A stretch of 64,000 bases of DNA from Bacteroidia bacterium (GCA_030429045.1 JAUIEA010000001.1:177594-241593); one strand, 5' to 3'. Shown: positions 42,091-52,000, counted from the stretch's first letter. Notes: a model not told the origin generated them from the sequence alone. Numbers and translations are program-made.

Positions 42091-43086
42091 TCAGCGCCTT
42101 CTGAATAGAATATACAGCAGCAGGATTAATCCACTAAATCCTATCAACCAGAACAAATAGCGTGGTTGGTCGGAAGGATTATTGTGCTCCGGAACCGGGG
42201 TTGGTGCTTTCCAGGAGAGGGGGTCTTCCAGGAGGACTTCGATCTGCCCCGATGGATTTCGGGAGAGGATGCGTGGACCTTTTTGAAGGCCTGTGCCCGC
42301 CTCCAGGATCAGGGCAATTTCATTGTCAAATGCGATTCCCGTTGGTGCCCACCCGGAGCTGGATCGATAATAGGTGGATACTACCCCATCCGGTCCAACC
42401 CGAATGATGCGCTGACCTGCCCACTCTGCGATATAGATCGCCTGATCGGGTCCCTGGGTCATTCCGAGGAGGATATCCTGTGAACGGTCCCACCCTTCGG
42501 GGCGCAGGGTGATCAGGGAATCTGCTAAAAGAGTTGATTGCCCTGACTGGGGATCGATCCGGATCAGCCGTCCATTTCCTTCATCGATATCCGGTATATA
42601 GATATAGCCATCGGGTGCTGTATAAATGGTATTGTTCCAGGTGAGGGCATCTTTGCTGACTTTACGTGGAGGCTGATCCTGGCGGGCTTCCCAGACCGCT
42701 CGATCTACGGCAAAATAAATTCGTCCATCCGGTGCGATGGAACAATTGCCACCAAAAAAACGGGCGTAGTCAGGGGACCGGATCAGGGTGTCCACCTTTC
42801 CGGAAGGACTACGGCGAATGCCAAAATAAGGGCTTTCGCCATGGGCGGTGAACAGGCTCCCGTCAGTGAGTACCTGTACATTATGCGCATGAAAATCTTT
42901 GTAAATCGGGGTCAGTGATTGGCCGGGAATAAATTCCCAAACCGAGCCTTGACCAAAGTGAAAAAGATCAGCAAAATAGATCCGGTTTTGTGCGTCCACG
43001 CCGATTCCCCAGGCGGGATGTCCTCCCAAATCGGAAGAGCCCAGAGTAAGGATGGAAAACCAGATCAGTATTCGGAAGCGAGTCAT
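42091..43086 (-). CDS. SMP-30/NHL-like beta-propeller protein with C-terminal membrane anchor
   Basis: 331 residues. An N-terminal hydrophobic signal or anchor (MTRFRILIWFSILTLGSS), then propeller units such as AWGIGVDAQNRIYFADL, GNCSIAPDGRIYFAVD, TIYTAPDGYIYIPDIDEGNGRLIRID, and GPDQAIYIAEWAGQRIIRVGPDG, the pattern of SMP-30/gluconolactonase and NHL proteins. The C-terminus is a single membrane helix (YLFWLIGFSGLILLLYILF) followed by RRR, which anchors it with the propeller outside the cytoplasm. Function unknown. It overlaps the MarC stop region by 4 nt and so is in the same operon. Confidence 0.75.
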   Translation of the reverse strand: MTRFRILIWFSILTLGSSDLGGHPAWGIGVDAQNRIYFADLFHFGQGSVWEFIPGQSLTPIYKDFHAHNVQVLTDGSLFTAHGESPYFGIRRSPSGKVDTLIRSPDYARFFGGNCSIAPDGRIYFAVDRAVWEARQDQPPRKVSKDALTWNNTIYTAPDGYIYIPDIDEGNGRLIRIDPQSGQSTLLADSLITLRPEGWDRSQDILLGMTQGPDQAIYIAEWAGQRIIRVGPDGVVSTYYRSSSGWAPTGIAFDNEIALILEAGTGLQKGPRILSRNPSGQIEVLLEDPLSWKAPTPVPEHNNPSDQPRYLFWLIGFSGLILLLYILFRRR

Positions 43087-43724
43087 CCGGAAATATTCAA
43101 AATATCCCGGATAATAGGTTTCAGTCCACTGAACAGGAATTCCACGGCAATGACCATGACGATGAGGCCCATGAGGCGCATCATGACGTTATTGCCCGTT
43201 TCGCCGAGGATGCGGATCAACTTTGAAGAACTGTAGAGGATCAGGTAGGTCAGCAACATGACCAGGAGGATGGATGCGATCAGGATGGCTTTTCGGGCAC
43301 CGGTTTGGGCATCCTCCATCATGACGATGGCATTGGTCATGGACCCGGGGCCGGCGATCATGGGAATGGCCAGGGGGGTGACCGAAATATCATTGACATA
43401 GCTATGGACATCCTGTTTGCTGACTTTTACTTTATTCAGTCGTGCCTGCAACATATCCATGCCCATCAGGAAAAAGATCACGCCGCCGACCACGCGAAAG
43501 CTGTTGACGGAAATACCAAAGAACTTAAAAAGGAGCTGTCCGGAAAAGGCAAACAGGACCAGGGTCAAAAAGGCGACAATAGAGGCTTTCAACGCGGTGT
43601 GTGTACGAGCCGTCGAATCCAGGTTGGCCGTCATGGTCATAAAGATCGGCATAGTCCCGATCGGGTTGATCAGGGTAAAAAAAGAGGTCAGGCAAAGAAG
43701 GGCAAATGCCAGTGTATCAGACAT
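43083..43724 (-). CDS. MarC/NAAT family integral membrane protein
   Basis: 213 residues from ATG 43724; the longer TTG frame to 43754 overlaps an exact promoter box and is rejected. Six membrane helices with the family segments LTSFFTLINPIGTMPIFMTMT, VVGGVIFFLMGMDML, SVTPLAIPMIAGPGSMTNAIVMM and NNVMMRLMGLIVMVIAVEFLFSGL. MarC proteins are six-helix inner-membrane proteins once linked to multiple antibiotic resistance, without a proven substrate. First gene of the pair with the propeller protein. Confidence 0.92.
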   Translation of the reverse strand: MSDTLAFALLCLTSFFTLINPIGTMPIFMTMTANLDSTARTHTALKASIVAFLTLVLFAFSGQLLFKFFGISVNSFRVVGGVIFFLMGMDMLQARLNKVKVSKQDVHSYVNDISVTPLAIPMIAGPGSMTNAIVMMEDAQTGARKAILIASILLVMLLTYLILYSSSKLIRILGETGNNVMMRLMGLIVMVIAVEFLFSGLKPIIRDILNISG

Positions 43725-43741
43725 AGGACGGGTTGAGTCCG

Positions 43742-43749
43742 CAAAAATA
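43742..43749 (-). promoter_or_regulatory. TAnnTTTG promoter box before the marC-family gene
   Basis: TATTTTTG on the minus strand, exact match, 17 nt before ATG 43724. Confidence 0.55.
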
Positions 43750-43805
43750 CTCAATCAAGAAGGGATGGTCGATGGGATAGCCGGTGGTCGAAGGAGGAGG
43801 AGAAC

Positions 43806-44225
43806 TCAACCGGGATATTTCGTTTTCAGCTGCTGTACACTTGTGGTGATCAACTGACGAAGGATGTCGAGATGGATATCCTCGAGTTTATTGATATACA
43901 GGCAACCTTTCCCGGTTTTGAATTTGCCGAGGCGAGAGAGTAGATCCGGTTGCTGGTCCAGCCCGGACATGATATACAGGGTCAGGCTTTGTTTGCGCGG
44001 AGACAGGCCCGTCAGAAACCAATCCCCCTCTCTGCCGGATGCATATACATAATGATATTGGCCAAAGCCAATGATGGAGTTGCCCCACATGACGGGAGGA
44101 GCATTGGTGATTTCATACATCATATGGATCACCTGCGCGCAATCCTGTCGACGTTTATCATTTTCTATGGAGGCAAGAAAGTCCTGCACGGATCCATCAT
44201 GGGGTGTTGTCTTGAGTGTGGCCAT
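43806..44225 (-). CDS. DUF1801 family protein
   Basis: 139 residues. The order ENDKRRQDCAQVIHMMYEITNAPPVMWGNSIIGFGQYHYVYASGREGDWFLTGLSPRKQSLTLYIM and LLSRLGKFKTGKGCLYINKLEDIHLDILRQLI is characteristic of DUF1801 proteins (YdhG-like fold), here the larger form. The function is unknown. It lies 28 nt downstream of the DUF1905/YdeI-like gene and may be co-transcribed with it; related small-protein genes occur at 16.0-16.8 kb. Confidence 0.85.
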   Translation of the reverse strand: MATLKTTPHDGSVQDFLASIENDKRRQDCAQVIHMMYEITNAPPVMWGNSIIGFGQYHYVYASGREGDWFLTGLSPRKQSLTLYIMSGLDQQPDLLSRLGKFKTGKGCLYINKLEDIHLDILRQLITTSVQQLKTKYPG

Positions 44226-44253
44226 ACGAGTTGCACTTTAATGGTGGAGTCAT

Positions 44254-44736
44254 TCAGTCCAGGGGCTTCAAAAAGTCCCGGGGATTGGTTTTTCCTCTTT
44301 TCAGATTTTCGATGATGCGCAGGGAGCGGTTGATCTTTGTATCCAGGGATTTAGCGTTCTGGATGAGATGGAAGATGCTTCTTTTTTTCCCATCGGAGAG
44401 GGCGGAATAACAACGCTGGCCATCCGGGTCAGTGGACAACACTTCCTGGAGTACTTCGGGGATGCGTTCCTCCAGGGGGATCTCGTCGGCAGCCAGAGTG
44501 ACGGTAATCAATACATTTTCCCGGAGTTGAAACCGTTTGCGGGTGGCGGCACCTGCCATGATGTAATCACCGATCGTTTCGGACCGTTGCAAGGCACAGG
44601 AGATGGATATCCCGTTTATGGTACAGAGCACCCGCTTTCCAAACCGCCTCCGGGCTTGATCGGCCAGATCCTCGGGGACAGGGATCACAGTGGCATGAAC
44701 CCCGGAACGGATCAGGGATATGGAAAAGGACAACAT
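44254..44736 (-). CDS. DUF1905/YdeI-like protein
   Basis: 160 residues. N-terminal DUF1905 beta-barrel-like half (HATVIPVPEDLADQARRRFGKRVLCTINGISISCALQRSETIGDYIMAGAATRKRFQL) and a C-terminal YdeI/OmpD-associated helical half (VLSTDPDGQRCYSALSDGKKRSIFHLIQNAKSLDTKINRSLRIIENLKRG). The two domains are commonly joined in this way. Proposed roles (bacteriocin protection) are weakly supported. A TATCTTCA box lies five bases before the ATG, a near match to the leaderless pattern seen elsewhere in the window. Confidence 0.82.
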   Translation of the reverse strand: MLSFSISLIRSGVHATVIPVPEDLADQARRRFGKRVLCTINGISISCALQRSETIGDYIMAGAATRKRFQLRENVLITVTLAADEIPLEERIPEVLQEVLSTDPDGQRCYSALSDGKKRSIFHLIQNAKSLDTKINRSLRIIENLKRGKTNPRDFLKPLD

Positions 44737-44767
44737 GTGAATGAAGATAAGGCCCCGGTGCTGGATA

Positions 44768-45325
44768 CTAGTTGATCGGCGGCAGGGGAGTGGGCGCGTC
44801 CTTGAAGTGCCGGTATTTGCCCAATAGTTTACCGATCATCACCTGAACAGGCATGATGACCTTTTTGACAAAGCCCGGAATTTCGGGCATGTCATATTCA
44901 GATGCATATCGGGTGAGCAGCCAAGCGGCATCGAAGGCATCCGGGCGATCGGTGGTGGATTTGTTGATGGCCGTATAGATGGCATCCAGGAAAAAGACGA
45001 TGGAATGAGGAGGACTGATCCATCCATCACATTGCAGGATGTCCTTTCCATCGTTCCAGAATCGATGGGGTGTACCTCTTTTGAAGACCACGGTTTGACC
45101 TGGCTGGGCGATCTGGGGTTCTTGTCCGAGGATTTGCCATCCCATGGTTCCCTGTTTGACAGTCAGGGATTCGTCCTGCTGCCAGTGGGTGTGCATAATG
45201 GGGCCTGCACCGGGTTGGACCTGGTTGGAAACGAGCAGCTTATCAGTACCTTCTTCCCGAATGATCTTGTGAAAGGTCAACTGTTCGCCATGTTTCGTCT
45301 GGATGGTGTGTGGCAACGTGATCAT
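44768..45325 (-). CDS. Cupin-domain protein, divergent from tetR
   Basis: 185 residues. A single cupin: VQPGAGPIMHTHWQQDESLTVKQGTMGWQIL (metal-ligand H-H-E motif) and PGQTVVFKRGTPHRFWNDG (second motif with the fourth ligand). The C-terminal 70 residues are helical and unassigned (ending KYRHFKDAPTPLPPIN). It may bind or convert a small molecule, or act as a sensor-like enzyme. It is transcribed divergently from the TetR gene across an 79-nt gap filled by a twin operator, so TetR almost certainly controls it, and its ligand may be the inducer. Confidence 0.83.
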   Translation of the reverse strand: MITLPHTIQTKHGEQLTFHKIIREEGTDKLLVSNQVQPGAGPIMHTHWQQDESLTVKQGTMGWQILGQEPQIAQPGQTVVFKRGTPHRFWNDGKDILQCDGWISPPHSIVFFLDAIYTAINKSTTDRPDAFDAAWLLTRYASEYDMPEIPGFVKKVIMPVQVMIGKLLGKYRHFKDAPTPLPPIN

Positions 45326-45341
45326 GCGTCGTACTTTTTGA

Positions 45342-45373
45342 CAATATTAGGACATTGTACTAATTCATGCAAA
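45342..45373 (-). promoter_or_regulatory. Promoter of the cupin gene
   Basis: On the minus strand TTTG (45373-45370) is followed after 20 nt by TAATATTG (45349-45342), one base off TAnnTTTG. The spacing is the textbook one for Bacteroidota. The left operator arm lies between and over these two elements. Confidence 0.55.
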
Positions 45374-45394
45374 TTAAATTAGTACAATGTCCTA
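45348..45394. promoter_or_regulatory. Perfect twin TetR operator
   Basis: An inverted repeat with two perfectly complementary 18-nt arms (45348-45365 and 45377-45394) and an 11-nt spacer. Each arm contains a 15-nt imperfect palindrome TAGGACATTGTACTA (TAGgAC-ATT-GTaCTA), itself a plausible site for a TetR dimer. The centres of the two sites are 32 bp apart, about three helical turns, so two dimers would bind on the same face. It overlaps the tetR -7 box and lies inside the cupin promoter. Confidence 0.8.
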
Positions 45395-45400
45395 GATTTG
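45393..45400 (+). promoter_or_regulatory. TAnnTTTG promoter box with leaderless spacing before tetR
   Basis: TAGATTTG, exact match, followed by TAAG and the ATG at 45405. Its first two bases are the end of the right operator arm, so bound repressor would cover it. Confidence 0.65.
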
Positions 45401-45404
45401 TAAG

Positions 45405-46010
45405 ATGAATACCAGAGAACGGATCCTCCAAAAAGCCATCGAGCTCTTCAATCAATCCGGCATGTACAATACGGGTGTGCGGGAGATTGCGCGATCCCTG
45501 GAAATCAGTCCGGGAAACCTGTCCTATCACTTTGCGCGGAAAGAAGACCTGTTGGTCGCGATCCTGGACAGCTACAGGGATCTGAATGACGCCATTTACG
45601 CCACTTATTTTGAGGGTCAACCTGAACTGGGTCGCTACCTGGAGATGATCAGCAGGCTGCTGGAGAACACCTATGACCATCGTGGTGTCTTCCTGGGTCT
45701 GGATGAACTTCGGGCGGTGCTGGGAACGGAATATGATTATCCCGCCGTCGAAGAAAAGCGAAGATCGTTTCTGGACCGGATCCTGGTCGACCTGGAGCAG
45801 ATCGGTGATCTTGACTTTTCGACCCTGGACAGGGCATTCATGGTGGATATCCTGGCCTTTTTCCAACGGTGCTGGATCATGGAGGCGATGATCAGCTATC
45901 CACATCTCAAAAAGGACCGTATCCTGAAGCGTTATATGCGTACGATCAGTCTCCACTTCGCCCAGGTAGCCACACTTCAGGGCCAGGGACAGATCGGGAT
46001 GTGGCTGTAA
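45405..46010 (+). CDS. TetR-family transcriptional regulator
   Basis: 201 residues. N-terminal helix-turn-helix: MNTRERILQKAIELFNQSGMYNTGVREIARSLEISPGNLSYHFARKEDLLVAIL, with the recognition helix near residues 38-47. The C-terminal ligand and dimer domain (about 60-201) has no family-specific motif I recognise. It is divergent from the cupin gene and overlaps its own operator by promoter position, so it is predicted to repress both itself and the cupin gene until a small molecule binds. It ends 60 nt before the first TPR-CHAT gene, in the same direction; read-through control of that cluster is possible. Confidence 0.92.
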   Translation: MNTRERILQKAIELFNQSGMYNTGVREIARSLEISPGNLSYHFARKEDLLVAILDSYRDLNDAIYATYFEGQPELGRYLEMISRLLENTYDHRGVFLGLDELRAVLGTEYDYPAVEEKRRSFLDRILVDLEQIGDLDFSTLDRAFMVDILAFFQRCWIMEAMISYPHLKKDRILKRYMRTISLHFAQVATLQGQGQIGMWL

Positions 46011-46070
46011 GTCAAGATGTTCGGAAGCTGGATGTGAGCGATAGACATTATATTCGTTTCAAATCTGTAC

Positions 46071-48953
46071 ATGCGTTCTCTGTTCATTTCTCTACTCCTG
46101 CTCCTGCTCCCTGTTGTCCTCATTTCTCAGGACAAGCCGATGACCACTGTCGAGCGCGAGATTGACTCGTTGATCCAATTGAACAGACAGCTGATTGACA
46201 AACGTCAATTCGAGGCATCCTGGCAGGCCATCAAAGAGGCAAAACATCTGGCAGATTCTCTATTCGATCCCCAACATCCATTGATAGGCTTGTGCCTGTT
46301 CAACTATGGCCGGACCTATCACAAAACTGCAGATTACCCACATGCAGAGGCGTATTATGAGAGGGCTTTAAATATTCAGCGAACCCATCAGGAATCTCAT
46401 TCCGAAGACCTGGCGGCTACCCTGAATGCTTTGGCTTATCTCTATTCCCTGACAGCTCGTTTTGACGATGCTGAAGCCTTATATATTGAAGCTCTGAATA
46501 CCCGAAAGACTTCACTGGGCGAAGAACATGCAGATTATGCCATGAGTGTCAATAATCTGGGTAGTTTGTATCTCACAGAAGGTCGTTATCAGGAGTCGGA
46601 GCAATATTTCAGGAAGGCCCTTGAATTGCAAAAAAGAAATCTGGGCGAGGAACATGCAGATTATGCAACGACTCTGAGTAACCTGGGCGTACTCTATAGG
46701 AAAATGGGGAAGTACAAGGAGGCCGAAAAGTTAATTCTGGAAGCGAGAGATATACGGGTACATCTATTTGGTCCGACACATTGGATTATTGGTTCCTGCC
46801 TGATTAACCTCGCCAATATATATCAGGATACAGACCGATTTGCAGAGGCAGAAACCATGTATCTGCAAACACTGGAGAATTGGAAAAAGGCATTGGGGCC
46901 GGAACACGAATATGTGTCCGATGTCTACAACAACCTGGCTCGACTGTATCAAAAAACGGGGCGGTATGCAGAGGCGGAATCAACATTTCAGCGGGTCACA
47001 GCTATCTGGACTAAAAAGATGGGGGAAGATCATCCGAAAGTTGCCATGGGCAGGCACAACCTCGGCTTAGTATATATGGATTCGGGTGACTATCAAATGG
47101 CGCAAAAAGAGATGGAATCTGCCAGAGACATCCGAGAGCGGAAGCTCGGCAGGGACCATCCGGCTTTTGGTAACAGTCATAATGGACTGGGTCAATTGTA
47201 CTGGCTAATGCAGGAATATGACCGAGCCAGGGAGCCATTGCGAGATGCTGCTCTTTTACAGCAGAAGCTCCTGGAGAATGCGGTCAAGCATTTGTCTGAG
47301 CAGGAGCAGGTTGACTATGCGGAGCGGTTTCTGGAGCACCTGGACCTGTTCTATTCCTACGCACATGATTTCTCTGAACGGCATAGCGACCTGGCTGGTA
47401 CATGTGCAGATCTGGCCCTGTTTCACAAAGGTTTTGTGCTGGAAGTTTCCCAGGTATTTCGCAAGCAGATCCGAAATACTCCTGGCGTCCAGGTCAACTT
47501 TAATAAACTGCTACTCATTCGTCAAAATCTGGCCAAGGAGTATTCCAATCCTATAGCTGAAAGACATGAAATACAATCAATGGAAAACGAGGCCAATGAT
47601 CTCGAAAAAGAAATCCGCCTCCTTCTTGGAGAGCCTGCAGATAGCGAAGATGATGTGACCTGGTCCGATGTCCAACGTAAATTGAAACCGGGCGAAGGGG
47701 TCATTGAATTTATTGATTTTCAATATCGTCATCCCAATCTGACGGACAGTATCTATTATGCTGCTGTGGTGATCCGGCCGGATCGCCCTCAGCCAGTATT
47801 TATTTCACTCTTTGAAAAATCGGCCATTGATAATGTATTGAAACCTGAAGGTGCGCGACGTTCAGACTATGTCAACCGATTGTATGCCTATGCGGATCGG
47901 GGATTTGTCGCTGAGACCGAACCTGAACCATCTTTATATGATCTGATCTGGAAACCATTGGAAGAGCACCCGGACGGAGTAAGCGATTTGAAGACCCTCT
48001 ATTTTTCCCTTTCCGGATTATTACATCGGTTGAACCTGGGGGCGATACCCATTGATGATGAACGCAGTCTGGCAGATCAATACCAATTGGTCCAAATGGG
48101 GAGCACCCGAAAGTTGGTTCAGGAGAATCGCGCTTCAACGGTTGTCGAGGATGGTGTCCTGTTCGGAGGCTTGCGTTATGATCTGGACAGTTTGGAGATC
48201 CTGGCAGCATTGGAACTGGAAGATCCTTCATTATTGGCCAGTCGGGGAGAACATAGTGTTGCAGGTGTTGATCAGTCGCTGCGCACCAACACCTGGAAGT
48301 TTTTAAAATGGACGGAACGGGAATCCAGTACAATCGGGTCGACCCTGGAAGAAGAAGGGATCTCTATCCAGCAGTATTCGGATATTGACGGAACAGAAGA
48401 GACCTTCAAGATCCTGGGTACGGCTGAAAAGCCCTCTCCCGGGATCATCCATATGGCGACACACGGTTATTTTTTTCCCGACCCGGCAGAAATTGAAAAG
48501 GAAAGCACTACCGAAGTGATCTTCCAGTTGTCTGCCAATCCGATGATCCGATCCGGACTGATCCTGTCGGGTGGCAATTATGTCTGGTCGGGTGGTCAGC
48601 CGTTCACCGGTCGGGAAGATGGGATCCTGACGGCTTATGAGATCAGCCAGATGGATTTATCGAATACGGAATTAGTCGTGTTATCTGCTTGTGAAACAGG
48701 GTTGGGTGATATCAAGGGAAACGAAGGGGTGTATGGATTGCAGCGCGCCTTTAAAATTGCAGGCGCGAAATACTTGATCATGAGTTTGTGGCAGGTTCCG
48801 GATCGGGAGACCATGCAATTCATGACGACATTCTATCAGCATTGGCTAGAGGAAAAGTTGTCCATCCCCAAAGCCTTTCAAATGACTCAGCGAGAAATGC
48901 GGGAACGATTTTATAATCCGTATTCATGGGCTGGATTTGTGCTGGTGGAATAA
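46071..48953 (+). CDS. Exported TPR-CHAT protein 1 (caspase-like fold)
   Basis: 960 residues. Signal peptide 1-19 (LFISLLLLLLPVVLISQ). Residues about 30-400 are kinesin-light-chain-like TPRs of 42 residues (for example YAEAESTFQRVTAIWTKKMGEDHPKVAMGRHNLG). A helical linker follows, then a CHAT domain (about 600-960). The caspase-type dyad is His798 in HMATHGYF and Cys874 in LSACETGLGD; the closing NEGVYGLQRAFKIAGAKYLIMSLW and SWAGFVLVE are typical. CHAT proteases are usually cytoplasmic; the signal peptide implies action in the periplasm or outside the cell. Upstream box TATATTCG at 46050-46057 resembles TAnnTTTG. First of three related genes. Confidence 0.88.
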   Translation: MRSLFISLLLLLLPVVLISQDKPMTTVEREIDSLIQLNRQLIDKRQFEASWQAIKEAKHLADSLFDPQHPLIGLCLFNYGRTYHKTADYPHAEAYYERALNIQRTHQESHSEDLAATLNALAYLYSLTARFDDAEALYIEALNTRKTSLGEEHADYAMSVNNLGSLYLTEGRYQESEQYFRKALELQKRNLGEEHADYATTLSNLGVLYRKMGKYKEAEKLILEARDIRVHLFGPTHWIIGSCLINLANIYQDTDRFAEAETMYLQTLENWKKALGPEHEYVSDVYNNLARLYQKTGRYAEAESTFQRVTAIWTKKMGEDHPKVAMGRHNLGLVYMDSGDYQMAQKEMESARDIRERKLGRDHPAFGNSHNGLGQLYWLMQEYDRAREPLRDAALLQQKLLENAVKHLSEQEQVDYAERFLEHLDLFYSYAHDFSERHSDLAGTCADLALFHKGFVLEVSQVFRKQIRNTPGVQVNFNKLLLIRQNLAKEYSNPIAERHEIQSMENEANDLEKEIRLLLGEPADSEDDVTWSDVQRKLKPGEGVIEFIDFQYRHPNLTDSIYYAAVVIRPDRPQPVFISLFEKSAIDNVLKPEGARRSDYVNRLYAYADRGFVAETEPEPSLYDLIWKPLEEHPDGVSDLKTLYFSLSGLLHRLNLGAIPIDDERSLADQYQLVQMGSTRKLVQENRASTVVEDGVLFGGLRYDLDSLEILAALELEDPSLLASRGEHSVAGVDQSLRTNTWKFLKWTERESSTIGSTLEEEGISIQQYSDIDGTEETFKILGTAEKPSPGIIHMATHGYFFPDPAEIEKESTTEVIFQLSANPMIRSGLILSGGNYVWSGGQPFTGREDGILTAYEISQMDLSNTELVVLSACETGLGDIKGNEGVYGLQRAFKIAGAKYLIMSLWQVPDRETMQFMTTFYQHWLEEKLSIPKAFQMTQREMRERFYNPYSWAGFVLVE

Positions 48954-48975
48954 AGCCAATGATGCCGGGCGACGG

Positions 48976-48993
48976 GTTGATATACATATCAAC
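48976..48993. repeat. Inverted repeat between TPR-CHAT genes 1 and 2
   Basis: GTTGATAT and ATATCAAC separated by AC. It sits in the 129-nt gap and could be an operator for genes 2 and 3, or incidental. No T run follows, so it is not a classic terminator. Confidence 0.35.
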
Positions 48994-49082
48994 TGTAGAT
49001 CACATCAGCGGCTAATGATCCAACAGGAATGGATATTGAATAAAAAAAGCTCCAGACGACAGTTTTTACTCAAACGATAACA

Positions 49083-52000
49083 ATGAGACTACAACTCTTT
49101 TTACTTCTGTTTGCTCTTCCCGGGCTGCTAGTTGCTCAGCAAACGGACTCACTTGCCATTATAGAGACGGACAAGTTAATTCAGCTTTCTGTCAATCTTA
49201 CAGCACGACAATCACTGGATAGTGCCATGTTGATCATTCAACAAGCTGAAAAAATGGCCCTGGATAAAATCGGCAATCCATCCCATTCGTATGGACATGC
49301 CTGTTTACAACATGGTCGGATTGCACACGCACAAAGGAATCTCGAGGAGGCGGAGACCTGGTACCAAAAAGCAGTCGAAGTGCTGAGGGTCAAACCTGGC
49401 AGGATGAGTATGATTTATCCTTTCTGTTTGAACAGCCGGGCCATATTGGATCAGGAGATGGGCAAATCGGCAGAAGCGAAGGCCGGGTACCTGGAGGTCA
49501 TCGCCATCTACGACAGTTTGGGTCAGGAGAAAACCGGATATGCAACCAGTATCAACAACCTGGCAATTGTTTGTCAGGATCTGGGTGATCTGGACGAGGC
49601 AGAAACATATTTTCTGGAGGCAAGGGAATTGTTGGGTCAATCGCTCGGCAGGGAGCATCCGTATTATGCTTCCTGTGTCAATAACCTGGGCGGACTGTAT
49701 TATGTCCGGGGAAAGAATGAGCTGGCAAAACCGCTTTTTGTGGAGGCCATTGCCATCCGCCGTAAATCCATGGGTAACCAGGATCCGGATCTGGCAGAGA
49801 CCATAAATAATCTCGCCAATCTGTATGCGCGGGAAGAGAAGATCGACTCAGCCAGATTGTACTTCAAAGAAGCGAGTGACATCAGGGAGGCCGTATTTGG
49901 TCCCCATCATCCGGTTGTCGCTGGTGGACTGATTGACCTTGCACAATTTTATACCCAAACAGGTCAGTTTTCCGAGGCTGAGAAGCATTTTATTCAGGCC
50001 AGAGAGATTTTGGAATCCAGGCAATCGGCCAATAATCCATCCATGTATTTCAATTGCCTCACCCAGCTTGCCGCCCTGTACAGTCGGATGGGTCAATACG
50101 ACAAGGCAGAACCGCTGTTCCTGGACAACCTCAAGATGGCCCGGGAGAATCTGGGGGAGGATGACCCGTATGCTATTTTAAGCATCAGCAAACTCGGGTT
50201 GTTCTATCAATCCCTGGGGGATGAGGAAAAGGCAGAAGATCTGTTCAAGGAACATCTCGAGCGCCTTGAAAAGCAACTGGGAAAAGAACATGAAGAATAT
50301 GGCAAGAGCCTGAATATCCTGGCCAACCTCTATAGCCAACAAGGTCGGGATTCCCGGGCCAGACCACTTTATGAGCAGGCCCTGACGATCCTGGAAAACG
50401 CGATAGGGAAAAACAACTCCAATTATGCCACGGTGGTCAACAGTCTGGCCAGCCTCGAATTCAATAGTGGCAACTATGCCGTCGCCGAGCCTTTATTTGA
50501 AGAAGCATTGGCCAGTTATGCGGTTTTTCTGGGTAAGGAGCATCCTTATTATGCCGGTTGTCTGGGGAATTTGGGAAATCTCTATGTCGCTACCAGGGAG
50601 TTTGAGAAAGCCGAACCATTGTGCCAGCAATCCAAAGCTATTTTTGAAGAACAATATGGACGCCAGCATCCGGAATATGTGTTCAGTGTCAAGAGCCTGG
50701 CCAATCTGTATGAGCGTCAGGGGCGCATAGCCGAGGCAGATACATTATTGAAAGAGGTCTTTGTGGCGAATGAGGCACGTATTGGACTGGCCACCTCCTT
50801 TATGTCGGAGGAGGAACTGGCCAAATATATTCAGTTGTTCGAATCGGATGGAAACGATCTGTATGGCTATCTCTATGCACGTACCATCAACAAACAGGAT
50901 GTCTCTCAACTGTCCAAACTTTCCTTTGATCACACCCTGTACTACAAGGGCTTTCTCTTACTGGCTGCCAGCAGGCTCAATAAGTTGGCGCAATCAACAG
51001 AGGCCTCCAGCAAGGTGTTTGAACGATTGAAGGGGTTCAGGAAGCAACTGGCATTTGAATATGCCAAGCCCATCAAGCGAAGATCAGGAGTCGATGAGCT
51101 CGAGAAGAATGCGAATGCTGCAGAAAAGGAATTGGCTCAACTGGTGGCTGGATACGGAAAAGCCATGCAACAGGTTCGATGGTCAGAGGTTCAATCTTCC
51201 TTGAAGGAGGATGAAGTAGCCATTGAGTTTGTTCATTTTCATGAGATCAACAAGGAGGATACTGACAGTTTGTTGTATGCTGCGCTACTCCTGAGAGCGG
51301 GAAGTACCACCCCTGAGTTCCTCCCCTTATGCAGGGAAATCGACCTGGCTCAACTGGTCCGTTCAGAATCTGTTCGTGGAGCGGATTATGTCAATCGACT
51401 TTACAGTGCTTCTCACCGCGGGTTTGTCTCCCCGGCAAGCGGACCGGCTCCCCCTACATTGTATGAATTGATCTGGGAAAAGATCCATGCCTCCGGATTG
51501 AACGATGTGAAGACGATCTATTTTTCTCCGACGGGATTGTTGCACCGCATCAATATCGGGGCCATTCCCATTGGGAATGATTCGGTGTTGACCAATCGGT
51601 ATCACATGATCATGGTCAACAGTGCGCGGCAGGTGCCCGGATATCGATCCGACACACTGGTAAAGCCTGTACGGGAGGCACAATTATTCGGGGCCATCCA
51701 GTTTGATCCGCATCCGGATGCAATCGGTGCAAGTGCTTCGGTCCAGGCAGGAGAGACAGCTGAGGACCCCTCGACCTCGAGTAGCCGGTCGGCGATTGCG
51801 ACGTGGGAATACCTGTCGGCCACCGAGAAAGAAGTCAATACGATCAAAGGATTTTTGGAAGAGTCTGGATATTCGATCCAGTCCACCACTACCTGGGGCG
51901 CCACAGAGGATTATGTAAAAGAGATCGGCCGCCCCGATCATCGGTCTCCCGCCTTGTTCCATATGGCCACACACGGTTTCTTTTTTCCGGAGCCCAAGGA

